Assembly: GCA_016717205.1 (NCBI GenBank)
Contig: JADKGC010000007.1
Coordinates: 186,001-250,000 of the forward strand
Source: Candidatus Flexifilum breve
GTDB lineage: Bacteria > Chloroflexota > Anaerolineae > Aggregatilineales > Phototrophicaceae
Reading direction: 5' to 3'
DNA: 64,000 nt
Shown: positions 1 to 8,595 of the stretch, piece by piece
How the letters are laid out: every line of letters begins with the position of its first letter
Position numbering within the stretch: the stretch's first letter is position 1
Position numbers and translations under genes: made by a program
The notes under the pieces: generated by a model
Seen by the model: the letters and a program-made list of their open reading frames with translations, nothing else
What the model was told of the DNA's origin: nothing
The model's database searches: none

Positions 1-828
1 GGGACCGCCGGAATGGTGCAGCAGCAGTGAGGCGCAGAGGGCATTCAGCAACGTTGAAGGCACGACAGAATTGCCGTAGAACCAGAGTTTGGGCGGCACG
101 ACCAGCGACAGGTCGGCGCGTTTGGCGGCAGGCGAGAGCAGACTGTCCGTGAGCGCGATGACGGTCGCCCCGGCAGCGCGCGCCTGTTCCATCGATTGCA
201 GGGTGACACGCGCATAGCGCGTGTTGGAGATGGCGAACAGCACATCCCCGGCGGTGAGCGTGCCCAGATCGCGCACAAAGGATGTCGCCTCGGGTTCAAG
301 CAGCAGGCAACCTGAGCGCATCAAGGTAAGCGGGTAGTACAGATTGAGCGCGAGGGACTTGGAGAGATAGAGACCGACAATGCCGACCCGTTGGGCGCTG
401 ACGAGCAGGTGCACCGCGCGTTCAAACTCCTCGGCGGGGATGATATCCGGCAGCGACTTCAGTTTTTCCAGTTCGATGCTGACCATACGCTGCAAGACGG
501 ACTGGGTGTGATCACCCGTTTCCATGAGCGAGAGGAGCTGGTGCGACCCGATGTCCGGGGCGGTCAGCCCGCCGTACTGGCGCGAGAAATGCTGCTGCAA
601 GGCCGTTTGCAGTTCGGAGAAGCCCGCAAAGCCCACTGCCTGAGCGGTGCGAATCACCGTCGAACGATTGACCGCTACGTGTTCAGCAATTTGCGACGAG
701 GACATGTAGATAGCTTCGACCCCATGTGTCAGAAGAAACTCGATCACGGCGCGCTGGCTGTCACTCAGGCTGTCGTGCAGTGTGCGTAAGTGCTCGACAA
801 TGTCGCTGGAGCGCTGCTTATCATTCAT
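1..828 (-). CDS. RpiR-family transcriptional regulator (3' end outside window)
   Basis: The minus strand reads openly from an ATG at 828 to the window edge, giving 276 residues; the family is usually about 280-300, so little is missing. An N-terminal helix-turn-helix lies around residues 25-70 (SSSQIAEHVAVNRSTVIRTA). A SIS sugar-phosphate-binding domain starts near residue 140 (VGIVGLYLSKSLALNL, then FAISNTRYARVTL and VIALTDS). RpiR proteins sense phosphorylated sugars or amino sugars and regulate adjacent catabolic genes. It is divergent from the peptide ABC operon at 1060-6491, so it probably controls that operon; the effector is unknown. Confidence 0.9.
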   Translation of the reverse strand, partial: MNDKQRSSDIVEHLRTLHDSLSDSQRAVIEFLLTHGVEAIYMSSSQIAEHVAVNRSTVIRTAQAVGFAGFSELQTALQQHFSRQYGGLTAPDIGSHQLLSLMETGDHTQSVLQRMVSIELEKLKSLPDIIPAEEFERAVHLLVSAQRVGIVGLYLSKSLALNLYYPLTLMRSGCLLLEPEATSFVRDLGTLTAGDVLFAISNTRYARVTLQSMEQARAAGATVIALTDSLLSPAAKRADLSLVVPPKLWFYGNSVVPSTLLNALCASLLLHHSGGP

Positions 829-884
829 ATCCGGCCTCACGTTTAGACGAATTATGCCAAATCCACAAAAAGTCTGCAACATGT

Positions 885-910
885 TGATGCAAAAAGTTGT
901 TGTGATGCAA
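885..910. promoter_or_regulatory. Direct repeat in the RpiR/ABC divergent promoter region
   Basis: TGATGCAA occurs at 885-892 and again at 903-910, an 18-bp offset, inside the 231-bp gap between the RpiR start and the binding-protein start. A related TCTGCAAC lies just before, at 873-880. This is where an RpiR operator would be expected. No clear palindrome or -35/-10 pair was identified, so the role is inferred from position only. Confidence 0.35.
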
Positions 911-1059
911 CGATTTGGTGCTAACATAGTGCGTAAGTCATGGTGCATGAGGCGATTCTGGTAGGTGCCCTGCGATATTATAGGACAGGTGCCAGTGCAG
1001 TCATGAGCCGTGATCACCGCCTTTCTGTTCGTCGTTCCGGGCAGCACGAGGAGTTTGTG

Positions 1060-2762
1060 ATGAAGCGTCGAAGCACTCCGTTTATGATTGTTGGTCTTTT
1101 GTCGCTGGTATTTATGCTGATCGCTGGAGGGCTGCAGGCGCAGGACGCATCTCCGCGCGTCCTACGCATTGCATCTCTCGTGGAACCTCCCGGTTTAGTC
1201 GGCTACGTCGCGTTGAGCGGGGCAGCGATGTATTTCAACGAAATCTACAACCAGCCGCCGTGGGGTCTTGATAACACCGCGCAGCCCATTCCCATCCTGG
1301 TCGAAGCGATTCCGAGCCTCGACAATGGCGGCGTCGTCAATGCCGACGGGAAAACGACCGTTTCCTTCACCTTAGCCGACTGGGCGGTGTGGTCCGATGG
1401 TGAGCCGATCACCGCGGCGGACTTCATTCTGCCGTTCGAGATGATGAATGACGGCGTGTCGGTCATGATTCAGAATCGTTTCGCCAACGGTGCGGCGGTC
1501 GAAAGTGTGACGCAGGGCGCAACGGAAAAGGATGTGGTCGTCACATTTGCGGGACCACAGCCGGATATCATCAATACATGGATTATGCCGCTGCCGGATC
1601 ACGTCCTGCGCCCCATGTACGAGGCGGCGTTGGCGGAAGGCAGAGGTTTTGACACGCTGACCGATTGGGTGCGCAGCCCAAGCGTTGGCAATAACGCCTT
1701 TGTGTTTGCCGAATGGGTGTCGGCCAGCTTCATGCGCTTCACCCGTAACGAGAACTACTGGAAAGACATTTTCTTCGATGAAATGAACATCGCGTTCTAC
1801 CCGGACCCGACCGTGCTGGCGCAGACGCTGGCGACGGGTGGCGCGGATATGGCGGCGGGGCTGCCGCTGCTGGACTCGCTGGAATTCGCCGCGCAAGTGC
1901 CGACGGTCAACGTGCAGACGAACTTCACCGGCACGCGCATCGAACTCCAACTCAACCTCGCGGAGACCGGGCACCCGGCGCTGCAAGATCCGCGCGTGCG
2001 GCAAGCGCTACTGATGGCGATTGATCGCCAGTCGCTGACGGATGATTTGTTCAATGGCGTGACCCATGTGCCGCGCAGCTACTGGGATGGGACCCCGTGG
2101 TTCAACCCCGATACGCCGCAGGTCGCGTATGATCTCGAAGGCGCGCTCGCACTGATGCGCGAGGCCGGGTGGTATGACGACGACGGCGATGGCATCATGG
2201 AAGCGCATGGCGTCGAAGGCTTTGAGGATGGGACGCCGCTGCAACTGCGCAGCAACACATATTCGGACTCATGGTCGGGGCCGTACCGCAACACGCAATT
2301 GGCGTTGGTGGACATGCTGACCGAGTTCGGCATCGACATCGAGATGAGCGAGCAGCCGTATGACACGCTGCAAGCCCCGTTCACCGAAGGCGGTATCCTG
2401 CCGAACGGGCAGTTTGATATCCATGTGGCCGGGTGGGGCGTAGGCATCACCAAGATCAATCAGCCGAATCAGTGGGCATGCGCGGAAGTTCCGAGCGAGA
2501 CGGTACCCGCCGGGATCAGCTTCAACGGCGTATGCTATCAGAGATGGATGAACAGTGGGCGGTACTGGCGAATGAACTGGATCCGGCCGTGCGTCAGGAA
2601 GCTGTGAACTGGATTCAGAATTTCATGGCCGAGGAAAACTTTGTGTACTTCCTCGTCGGGCTGCCGGACGCGGTGGTTCTGAGCAACCAGTTGGAAAATA
2701 TCGTCTATGGTCAGGGCAACACCCGGTTCTATAAAGCGAACGAGTGGAGCCGCAGCGAGTAA
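1060..2762 (+). pseudogene. Peptide ABC transporter substrate-binding protein (SBP family 5), frameshifted
   Basis: A family-5 extracytoplasmic binding protein for oligopeptides or similar solutes. The ATG at 1060 is chosen because GAGGAG lies 8 nt upstream and it opens a signal peptide (MKRRSTPFMIVGLLSLVFML, cleavage near GLQAQ, no lipobox Cys). The frame runs to about residue 497 (FNGVCY); the family C-terminus then continues in the -1 frame (SEMDEQWAVLANELD) to the stop at 2762. One missing base near 2535-2540 explains it. There is no slippery heptamer, so this is a real mutation or an assembly error rather than programmed frameshifting. A DDDGDGIME calcium-loop-like motif lies at 2176-2202. 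First gene of an operon with two permeases. Confidence 0.85.
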
Positions 2763-2777
2763 GCCGTCGAGTTCAGG

Positions 2778-2808
2778 CAGATCGCGGGTATACTGCCCGC
2801 GATCTGCT
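2778..2808 (+). promoter_or_regulatory. Intercistronic hairpin between binding protein and permease
   Basis: GCAGATCGCGGG (2778-2789) and CCCGCGATCTGC (2797-2808) form a perfect 12-bp stem with a 7-nt loop. There is no T-tract, and the permease starts 18 nt downstream. Such stems commonly keep binding-protein mRNA in excess over permease mRNA; partial termination is an alternative. Confidence 0.6.
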
Positions 2809-2826
2809 CAATGCTAAGGTGATTTG

Positions 2827-3867
2827 ATGGGTCGGTATACGCTCCGCCGCATTCTGGAAGCGCTGCCTGTCTTGTTCGTGGTCAGCATCCTCCTGTTTGT
2901 GCTGATGAACTCGTTTGGCGATCCACTCGCCGTGCTCTCGCGCGAACCAAACCGCCCGACCGGGGCCCAGCTCGACGTGCTGCGGCGGCAATTGGGGTTG
3001 GACAAGCCGATCCTGACGCAGTACCTGTACTGGTTGGTGGGCAACGACTGGACCTTGATCGATGCGGACGGGGACGGGGATGTCGACGAAGCGCTGTATG
3101 GGACGAGGCAAGGGATTTTGCGAGGCGACCTCGGTCTGTCGCTGGTGACACGGCAGCCGGTCGGCGAGCGCATTCTGGAGCGACTGCCCAACACGCTGAT
3201 CCTGATGATTCCGGTCTATATCATCACTCTGGTGCTGGCGACCGGGTTAGGCGTGGTCGCCGCGCTCCGCCAGTACTCAGCTGCGGATAACCTCCTCACG
3301 ACAATCGCGTATATTCTGCGGTCGATGCCCGTTTTCTTCATCTCGCTCGCCATGATCTTCATCTTCTCCGTGTGGTTCCGGCAAATCGGATTACCCGCCA
3401 CGCCGACAGCGGGTATGTATATTTTGGGTGAACCGCAAACGCCGATCAATCTGGCGCGCAGCATGATCCTCCCGGTCATGAGTCTCGTGCTGGTCAGTAC
3501 GGCGGGCTATATGCGCTATGTGCGCGCGAGCATCCTCGACGTGATGAATCACGATTACGTGCGAACAGCGCGATCCAAAGGCATCAGTGAACGGCGCGTA
3601 TTTGCGCTGCACGTGCTGAAGAATGCGGCGCTGCCGCTGGTGACGCTCGTCGGCATGGATTTGCCATTTATCCTGAGCGGCGCAGCAATCACAGAGAGCA
3701 TTTTCGCGTGGCCGGGCATGGGTCGATTGTTCATTGAGAGCATCACTGCGTCGGATTTCCCGGTGTTGATGGGCATTCTGATGATGGTGGCGATCGCGGT
3801 CGTCGTGTTTCAACTGCTGGCCGATCTCGTCTACGGGATTGTCGATCCGCGAATTTCGTACCGTTAG
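2827..3867 (+). CDS. ABC transporter permease, DppB type
   Basis: An integral-membrane subunit of a peptide/nickel-type ABC importer, 346 aa. The ATG at 2827 has AAGG about 7 nt upstream; an in-frame TTG just before it is less likely. The first membrane helix is at residues 10-28, the further helices are in the C-terminal two thirds, and the EAA-type coupling segment around DYVRTARSKGISERRVF contacts the ATPase. An extra segment at residues 72-95 carries DADGDGDVDE (3061-3090), an EF-hand-like loop predicted to lie outside the membrane; the paralogue at 40923-41861 lacks it. Follows the binding-protein gene and precedes the second permease by 22 nt. Confidence 0.93.
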   Translation: MGRYTLRRILEALPVLFVVSILLFVLMNSFGDPLAVLSREPNRPTGAQLDVLRRQLGLDKPILTQYLYWLVGNDWTLIDADGDGDVDEALYGTRQGILRGDLGLSLVTRQPVGERILERLPNTLILMIPVYIITLVLATGLGVVAALRQYSAADNLLTTIAYILRSMPVFFISLAMIFIFSVWFRQIGLPATPTAGMYILGEPQTPINLARSMILPVMSLVLVSTAGYMRYVRASILDVMNHDYVRTARSKGISERRVFALHVLKNAALPLVTLVGMDLPFILSGAAITESIFAWPGMGRLFIESITASDFPVLMGILMMVAIAVVVFQLLADLVYGIVDPRISYR

Positions 3868-3889
3868 CCAGCGCAACAGGAGTGCAGGT

Positions 3890-4846
3890 ATGTCAGAAGT
3901 GAGCACCAGCAGCCCCGCCGCGCGCATCGGTCTGCCGATTATCGACAGAGGCGGCAAGCCGCATACGCTGCGCGGCCTGATGTGGAGGCGGTTTCGCACG
4001 CACCGCATGGCGCTAGTCGGTGTGCTGCTGTTTGGGCTGGTGATCACGTATCTGGTGATCGGGTCGTTCGCCTTCAGCGAAGCCTATGCCAACGACGTGA
4101 ATATCCGGGCGAAGTGGCAAGCACCGAGCGCGGAGCACCTCATGGGGACCGATGGGGTAGGGCGCGATGTGATGGCGCGAACGATCTACGGCGGCCAAAT
4201 CTCGCTGGCGATCAGCGTGGTGTCGGTGCTGGTGACCACCATGGTCGGCACGCTGTTGGGGCTGCTCTCGGGCTATTTTGGCGGGCTGCTCGACAGCATC
4301 ATCATGCGTGTGACTGAAGCACTCATGAGCATTCCGCTGCTGTTTTTGCTGCTGGTGATCTCCAAGTTCCTTGGCGCGAATATCGCCGAAGTCACAATTC
4401 TGGGACGCACGGTGAGCGGCAGCGTGCTGGTCATCGTGCTCGTGCTCGGATTCACGACATGGATGGGGCTGGCGCGCCTCGTACGGGCGAATGTGTTATC
4501 GCTCAAAGAGCGGGAATTTGTCATGGCGGCAGTCGCCCTCGGAGCGTCGGACTGGCGGATCATTATGCGGCATATTCTCCCGAACACGCTCGCGCCGATC
4601 ATTGTGACCACAACACTGGGCATCTCGGGCGTGATTCTCGCGGAAGCCAGCGCGAGTTTTCTCGGCATGGGGGTGCAGGCGCCGTCTGCGAGCTGGGGAA
4701 ATATGGTGCAGGCGGCGATGGAGCGCATGGATCGCGCGTGGTGGCTGTGGCTGTTCCCGTGTGTGTTGATCGTACTGACGGTTTTGAGCGTCAATTTCAT
4801 CGGCGATGGGCTGCGTGACGCGCTTGACCCCTACAGCAAGAAGTAA
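3890..4846 (+). CDS. ABC transporter permease, DppC type
   Basis: The second permease of the peptide importer, 318 aa. The ATG at 3890 is preferred over the upstream TTG because AGGAG lies 7 nt before it. The N-terminal cytoplasmic stretch is followed by a helix (MALVGVLLFGLVITYLVIG), then the DppC hallmark HLMGTDGVGRDVMAR near residue 85, five more helices and the coupling loop EFVMAAVALGASDWRI. It ends with the family signature GDGLRDALDP. No ATPase gene (DppD/DppF) follows; the next gene starts 13 nt on and is an amidohydrolase. The transporter must therefore borrow ATPases encoded elsewhere. Confidence 0.94.
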   Translation: MSEVSTSSPAARIGLPIIDRGGKPHTLRGLMWRRFRTHRMALVGVLLFGLVITYLVIGSFAFSEAYANDVNIRAKWQAPSAEHLMGTDGVGRDVMARTIYGGQISLAISVVSVLVTTMVGTLLGLLSGYFGGLLDSIIMRVTEALMSIPLLFLLLVISKFLGANIAEVTILGRTVSGSVLVIVLVLGFTTWMGLARLVRANVLSLKEREFVMAAVALGASDWRIIMRHILPNTLAPIIVTTTLGISGVILAEASASFLGMGVQAPSASWGNMVQAAMERMDRAWWLWLFPCVLIVLTVLSVNFIGDGLRDALDPYSKK

Positions 4847-4859
4847 CAGGAGCGGCACG

Positions 4860-6491
4860 GTGACAACTTACGATGTGCTAGTGCGGGGCGGAATGGTCTA
4901 CGATGGCAGTGGCGCGCCGCCCGTCGAAGCCGATATCGCTGTGGATGGCGACCGGATCGTCAAGATCGGTCGGTTGGCGCTGGACCACGGGCGGAACGAA
5001 ATTGATGCCCGCGGGCGCGCCGTCGCACCCGGTTTCATCAACATGCTGAGTTGGGCGACCGAGGCGCTGCTGCACGACGGCCGCGGAAAGAGCGACGTAC
5101 ACCAAGGCGTAACGCTTGAAGTCGTCGGCGAAGGATTTTCGTACGGGCCGCTGAATGATGCGATGAAAGCCTATTTCCGCGAGATGATGGCTGCACAGGA
5201 ACTGCAATACGAGATCGACTGGACGACACTGGGCGAGCACCTCGATTCGGTGGTGCGGCGCGGCATCAGCCCCAATATCGCGTCGTTCGTCGGCATGACG
5301 ACGCTGCGCCTACATCAGATGAGCTACGAAGATCGTTCGCCTACGGCGAGTGAACTGGAGACGATGCAAGCGCTCACCCGGCAAGCGATGCTGGATGGGG
5401 CGGTCGGCGTGTCTTCGGCGCTCATCTATCCGCCCGCGGCATACTCCAAAACCGATGAACTGATCGCGCTGGCGCGGGTAGCAGCTGAATATGGTGGGCT
5501 GTACATCTCGCATCTGCGGAGCGAGGGCAATACGCTGGCTGAAGCCTTCGACGAATTCCTGACGATTCTTAAGGAGAGCGGTATTCGAGGCGAGATCTAT
5601 CACCTGAAAGTGATGGGGCAGCGCAACTGGGACAAACTCGACTGGCTAATCGAACGGATTGAGGACGCGCGGCGGAGTGGACTTGAAGTCACAGCGGATA
5701 TGTACCCGTATCCGGCTGGCGCGACGGGACTAGACTCGTCTGTGCCGCCCTGGGCGCACGAAGGCGGACGGGCCGCGCTGAACGCACGGTTAGTTGCACC
5801 GGAGACACGCGCGCGCATTCTCAAGGAGATGGGCGAAGAGTCGACGGCGTGGGAGAACATGCGCCGACTGGCGGGCGGTGCAGACAAAGTACTTTTGTGT
5901 GGATTCGCGACCGAACCCCTACGCAAGTATACGGGCTGGACGCTCGCCGCCGTCGCCGCTGACCGTAATCAGCCGCCAGAAGAAGCGATTCTGGATCTGC
6001 TGGTGGAGGACAATTCGCGGATTGATACGGTGTACTTCACGATTTCCGAGGCGAATCTGCGGCGGCAGATGGCCCTGCCGTGGGTGAGTTTCTGTTCAGA
6101 TGAGCAAGCGACCGCGCCGGAGGGAGCATTCTTGAAGATTAATCCGCATCCGCGCGCCTATGGGGCGTTCGCGCGAGTACTGGGTGAATATGTGCGCGAA
6201 CAGCAGATAATCACACTGGAGGATGCGATTCGGCGGCTCACGGGGCTGCCCGCGTCGGTGCTGCGCATCCGCCAGCGTGGCTTGATCCAGCCCAATTACT
6301 ACGCTGATCTCGTCGTATTTGACCCCGCGACCATTCAGGATCACGCGACGTTCACGCAGCCACATCAACTCGCGACCGGGGTACAGCATGTCCTTGTCAA
6401 TGGGACACCCGTGATTAGTGAGGGTGAGCATACCGGAGCGCTGCCGGGGCGAGTAGTGCGAGGTCCCGGGTGGGCAGGCGGTCAAAGTTAA
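4860..6491 (+). CDS. D-aminoacylase-like amidohydrolase, variant active site
   Basis: Belongs to the N-acyl-D-amino-acid deacylase branch of the amidohydrolase superfamily, 543 aa. The GTG at 4860 has AGGAG 7 nt upstream. The beta-sandwich start (YDVLVRGGMVYDGSG) and the closing segment (YYADLVVFDPATI) are typical. SHLRSEG, YHLKVMG and SDEQATAPEG match later metal-site elements. However, the usual PGFID-H-x-H metal motif reads PGFINMLSW (57-65), and the metal-bridging Cys region reads GEG (90-92), so two of the normal ligand sets are absent. Last gene of the peptide ABC operon, which suits processing of imported D-amino-acid conjugates or muropeptides. Substrate and activity are uncertain. 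Confidence 0.85.
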   Translation: MTTYDVLVRGGMVYDGSGAPPVEADIAVDGDRIVKIGRLALDHGRNEIDARGRAVAPGFINMLSWATEALLHDGRGKSDVHQGVTLEVVGEGFSYGPLNDAMKAYFREMMAAQELQYEIDWTTLGEHLDSVVRRGISPNIASFVGMTTLRLHQMSYEDRSPTASELETMQALTRQAMLDGAVGVSSALIYPPAAYSKTDELIALARVAAEYGGLYISHLRSEGNTLAEAFDEFLTILKESGIRGEIYHLKVMGQRNWDKLDWLIERIEDARRSGLEVTADMYPYPAGATGLDSSVPPWAHEGGRAALNARLVAPETRARILKEMGEESTAWENMRRLAGGADKVLLCGFATEPLRKYTGWTLAAVAADRNQPPEEAILDLLVEDNSRIDTVYFTISEANLRRQMALPWVSFCSDEQATAPEGAFLKINPHPRAYGAFARVLGEYVREQQIITLEDAIRRLTGLPASVLRIRQRGLIQPNYYADLVVFDPATIQDHATFTQPHQLATGVQHVLVNGTPVISEGEHTGALPGRVVRGPGWAGGQS

Positions 6492-6548
6492 CGAAAACAA
6501 GCGAGCCATTGGCCCTCAGCGAGGGCTGTATTTATAACGCCGAGGTGC

Positions 6549-6872
6549 TCAGTTCATGGGTTGAGCAGTTCGACCCTGCGCTGTCCACGCCACTCTGGTC
6601 CGCGGACGATGGATGAATGATTGGGTAAGGATCTGAAAATCGAGCGCGAGACCGCCTGAGAGATTCTTTGGCTCATACGGCCCGTTCAGGATGCGAATTC
6701 TCTCGTTGCGTTGTAGTATCTCGATATCGCCCGTCGGTACAGGCTTCCACCAACTCGCTTGATAGTGGTTGTCGCCAAGGTGTACGAGGCAGTCGGGAAC
6801 GGCGGGCTCAAGCAGTTCCCAAACATCCTGACTGGCTGACGTTAGCGTCGCTGGGCGGCGATGTAAGCGCAT
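6549..6872 (-). CDS. Small conserved protein, paralogue of 38197-38481
   Basis: 107 aa of unknown function. The ATG at 6872 is chosen because AAAGGAAG precedes it; longer in-frame starts have no such site. The core (VWELLEPAVPD, then YQASWWKPVP, GDIEILQRNE and SGGLALDFQ) matches the 94-aa product at 38197-38481 (VWEQILPAVPD, YEALWWRPYP, MDIEILKRDE, PGGLGVQFR) along about 65 residues. No signal peptide or membrane segment. The C-terminal 30 residues are basic and not shared. It stands alone between the D-aminoacylase and the SnoaL genes. Confidence 0.7.
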   Translation of the reverse strand: MRLHRRPATLTSASQDVWELLEPAVPDCLVHLGDNHYQASWWKPVPTGDIEILQRNERIRILNGPYEPKNLSGGLALDFQILTQSFIHRPRTRVAWTAQGRTAQPMN

Positions 6873-6983
6873 AGTATTTCTTCCTTTGTGCAGCAGCTGA
6901 ACGGGAAAGCAGTGTTGAGACATCCATGAACCACTCCTTGACGATCTACGACTGCACGGGTGTCTCAACAGGCTGCTGATGTA

Positions 6984-7376
6984 TCAGGTCAAAGACGGTG
7001 CGGACACTGCCCCGATTTGCTGGAGCAGGGTCAGGATATCCACCAGCATCCAGTGCTCAACAATCTTGCCGTTTTCAAGGCGGTACGTACTGAAGCTTTG
7101 GATCGACACTTCGCTGCCGGTGGGGGCGATGTTCATCAGCTGCCCGGTGTGCACGCCGTGGATCATTCCTCTGACCACCACTTTATCGCCTTCGGCGACG
7201 ATGTCTTTCACTTCGATCCAGTAGTCAGCGAAAGCCGCCTCGGATACTGCGATGTGCTCTTTCAAAAGTTCATCGCTGATGTAGGTGTCGAGAGTGGCCG
7301 GGGACTTGTCTGTGTGGATGGCCTCCAGATACTGCTCGATCAGGGCTTTGTTGGATTGGGCAGACACAATTCTCAC
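6984..7376 (-). CDS. SnoaL-like / NTF2-fold protein
   Basis: 130 aa, GTG start at 7376 with a weak GAAAG upstream. The sequence follows the SnoaL-like ester-cyclase fold: an N-terminal helix (NKALIEQYLEAI), a mid-region VVVRGMIHGVHTG, and a C-terminal strand pair (FSTYRLENGKIVEHWMLVD). Members are small cone-shaped proteins that act as cyclases or isomerases or simply bind ligands; the substrate cannot be deduced. It lies 37 nt downstream of the oxidoreductase gene on the same strand and is probably co-transcribed with it. A second, secreted SnoaL-like protein is at 8596-9135. Confidence 0.8.
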   Translation of the reverse strand: MRIVSAQSNKALIEQYLEAIHTDKSPATLDTYISDELLKEHIAVSEAAFADYWIEVKDIVAEGDKVVVRGMIHGVHTGQLMNIAPTGSEVSIQSFSTYRLENGKIVEHWMLVDILTLLQQIGAVSAPSLT

Positions 7377-7413
7377 TCTTTCAACTGGTTTCCGGGACTA
7401 ATTGGCGGGCGGA

Positions 7414-8403
7414 TTAGGGCACAAGCAAGACTTTCCCGCCCGTCATGTGATTCATGTAGTCGTTGATGGCGGCTGCGACTTCGGGCAAAGGATAGCGAGC
7501 GCGGACCTCCGTCTTGAAGTCACTTTCGGCGGCGCTGAATACCTCTGTGACAATCGAGACCAGGGATTCCATGGAGGAAGCACTCAGCCAGTCGATGAGC
7601 CAGAACCCGTCGACCCGCTTTTTGCGGAAGATCAATTCGGCGGGCGGGATCGCACAGGGTTGCAGGCTCAATGCGCCATAGACGATGAGCGTACTTGCGT
7701 CGGGCAGCGCACTCAGAATCTGCCCGGACAAGGGGCCGGCGACGGATTCAAAGGCGAGATGCGCACCGAGGTCGTGACACAGTTCACGCAGGCGGGTTTC
7801 AAAAGCGGGGTCGCTGCTGTTCAGGACGTGGTCCGCCCCTAACGCCTGCAGATCGTTGACCTGTTCCTGCCGATGGACGACGTTGATCACCTGGATTCCC
7901 CGGCGCTGAGCGAGGCGGATGATCATTCGGCCTAAGGCGCTGGCCGCCGCCGTCTGGACGACCGCCTTCATCCCGGAAGCTTTATCGAGTAGGAGATGCG
8001 CGGTCAACGGGTTGGCGATCAGCATCGCCCCGTGCTCCAGATCAATGTGGTCAGGGAGGGGGATGCAATTGGTGGCGGCTGTACGCATGTATTCCGCCCA
8101 GGTCCCATCCATCGTGCCATAGGTACAGGCGACGCGTAGGCCGATCAGCGCCTCGCTGACGCCCTCCCCGACAGCCACGATCTGGCCGCTGGCTTCAAAG
8201 CCGGGGATCATGGGCAGGGGTTTGCGAAAACCATATTCACCCATGATGTAGAGCAGATCCGATGGGTTGATCGGAGAGGTGGCGATGCGAACGAGGGCTT
8301 CACCGGGTCCCGGAGGATAAACCGGGCGTTTTTCGACCGTGACGGCGCCACCATAGGCATGGACAACCGCGGACCAAGCAGTCGCAGGAATGGGCTGAAC
8401 CAT
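7414..8403 (-). CDS. MDR-superfamily oxidoreductase (quinone oxidoreductase-like)
   Basis: 329 aa, ATG at 8403 after a TCTCC-complement (GGAGA) site. N-terminal GroES-like domain (PGPGEALVRIATSPINPSDL, IPGFEASGQIVAVGEGV) and C-terminal Rossmann domain (VVQTAAASALGRMIIRLAQ, ALGADHVLNSSD). The zinc-binding cysteines of alcohol dehydrogenases are missing, which places it with the zinc-free NADPH:quinone-reductase/enoyl-reductase branch. It probably reduces a quinone or enone with NAD(P)H in the cytoplasm. Upstream of the SnoaL-like gene in a likely two-gene operon. Confidence 0.88.
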   Translation of the reverse strand: MVQPIPATAWSAVVHAYGGAVTVEKRPVYPPGPGEALVRIATSPINPSDLLYIMGEYGFRKPLPMIPGFEASGQIVAVGEGVSEALIGLRVACTYGTMDGTWAEYMRTAATNCIPLPDHIDLEHGAMLIANPLTAHLLLDKASGMKAVVQTAAASALGRMIIRLAQRRGIQVINVVHRQEQVNDLQALGADHVLNSSDPAFETRLRELCHDLGAHLAFESVAGPLSGQILSALPDASTLIVYGALSLQPCAIPPAELIFRKKRVDGFWLIDWLSASSMESLVSIVTEVFSAAESDFKTEVRARYPLPEVAAAINDYMNHMTGGKVLLVP

Positions 8404-8595
8404 TTAGATTTCTCCTCACGCAACGAATTTTCATGATCAAATTCAGGTTAGTGAACATGGACGTTTCAAGAGCTGAGACACTTCTGGGCGGTTAACGGAC
8501 ACTCGAAGCCGTTTATTCTGCGCAGCTTCAGGTATGGGTAGCTGGGGAGGAGACTCTAGCGTCCCCCACCCCGGCGCTGCTGGACGCGAGCGGCA

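Noticed and set aside
2520..2560. Programmed -1 frameshift in the binding-protein gene
   Set aside because: No X-XXY-YYZ slippery heptamer or downstream stimulatory structure at the switch point; a plain deletion explains it.
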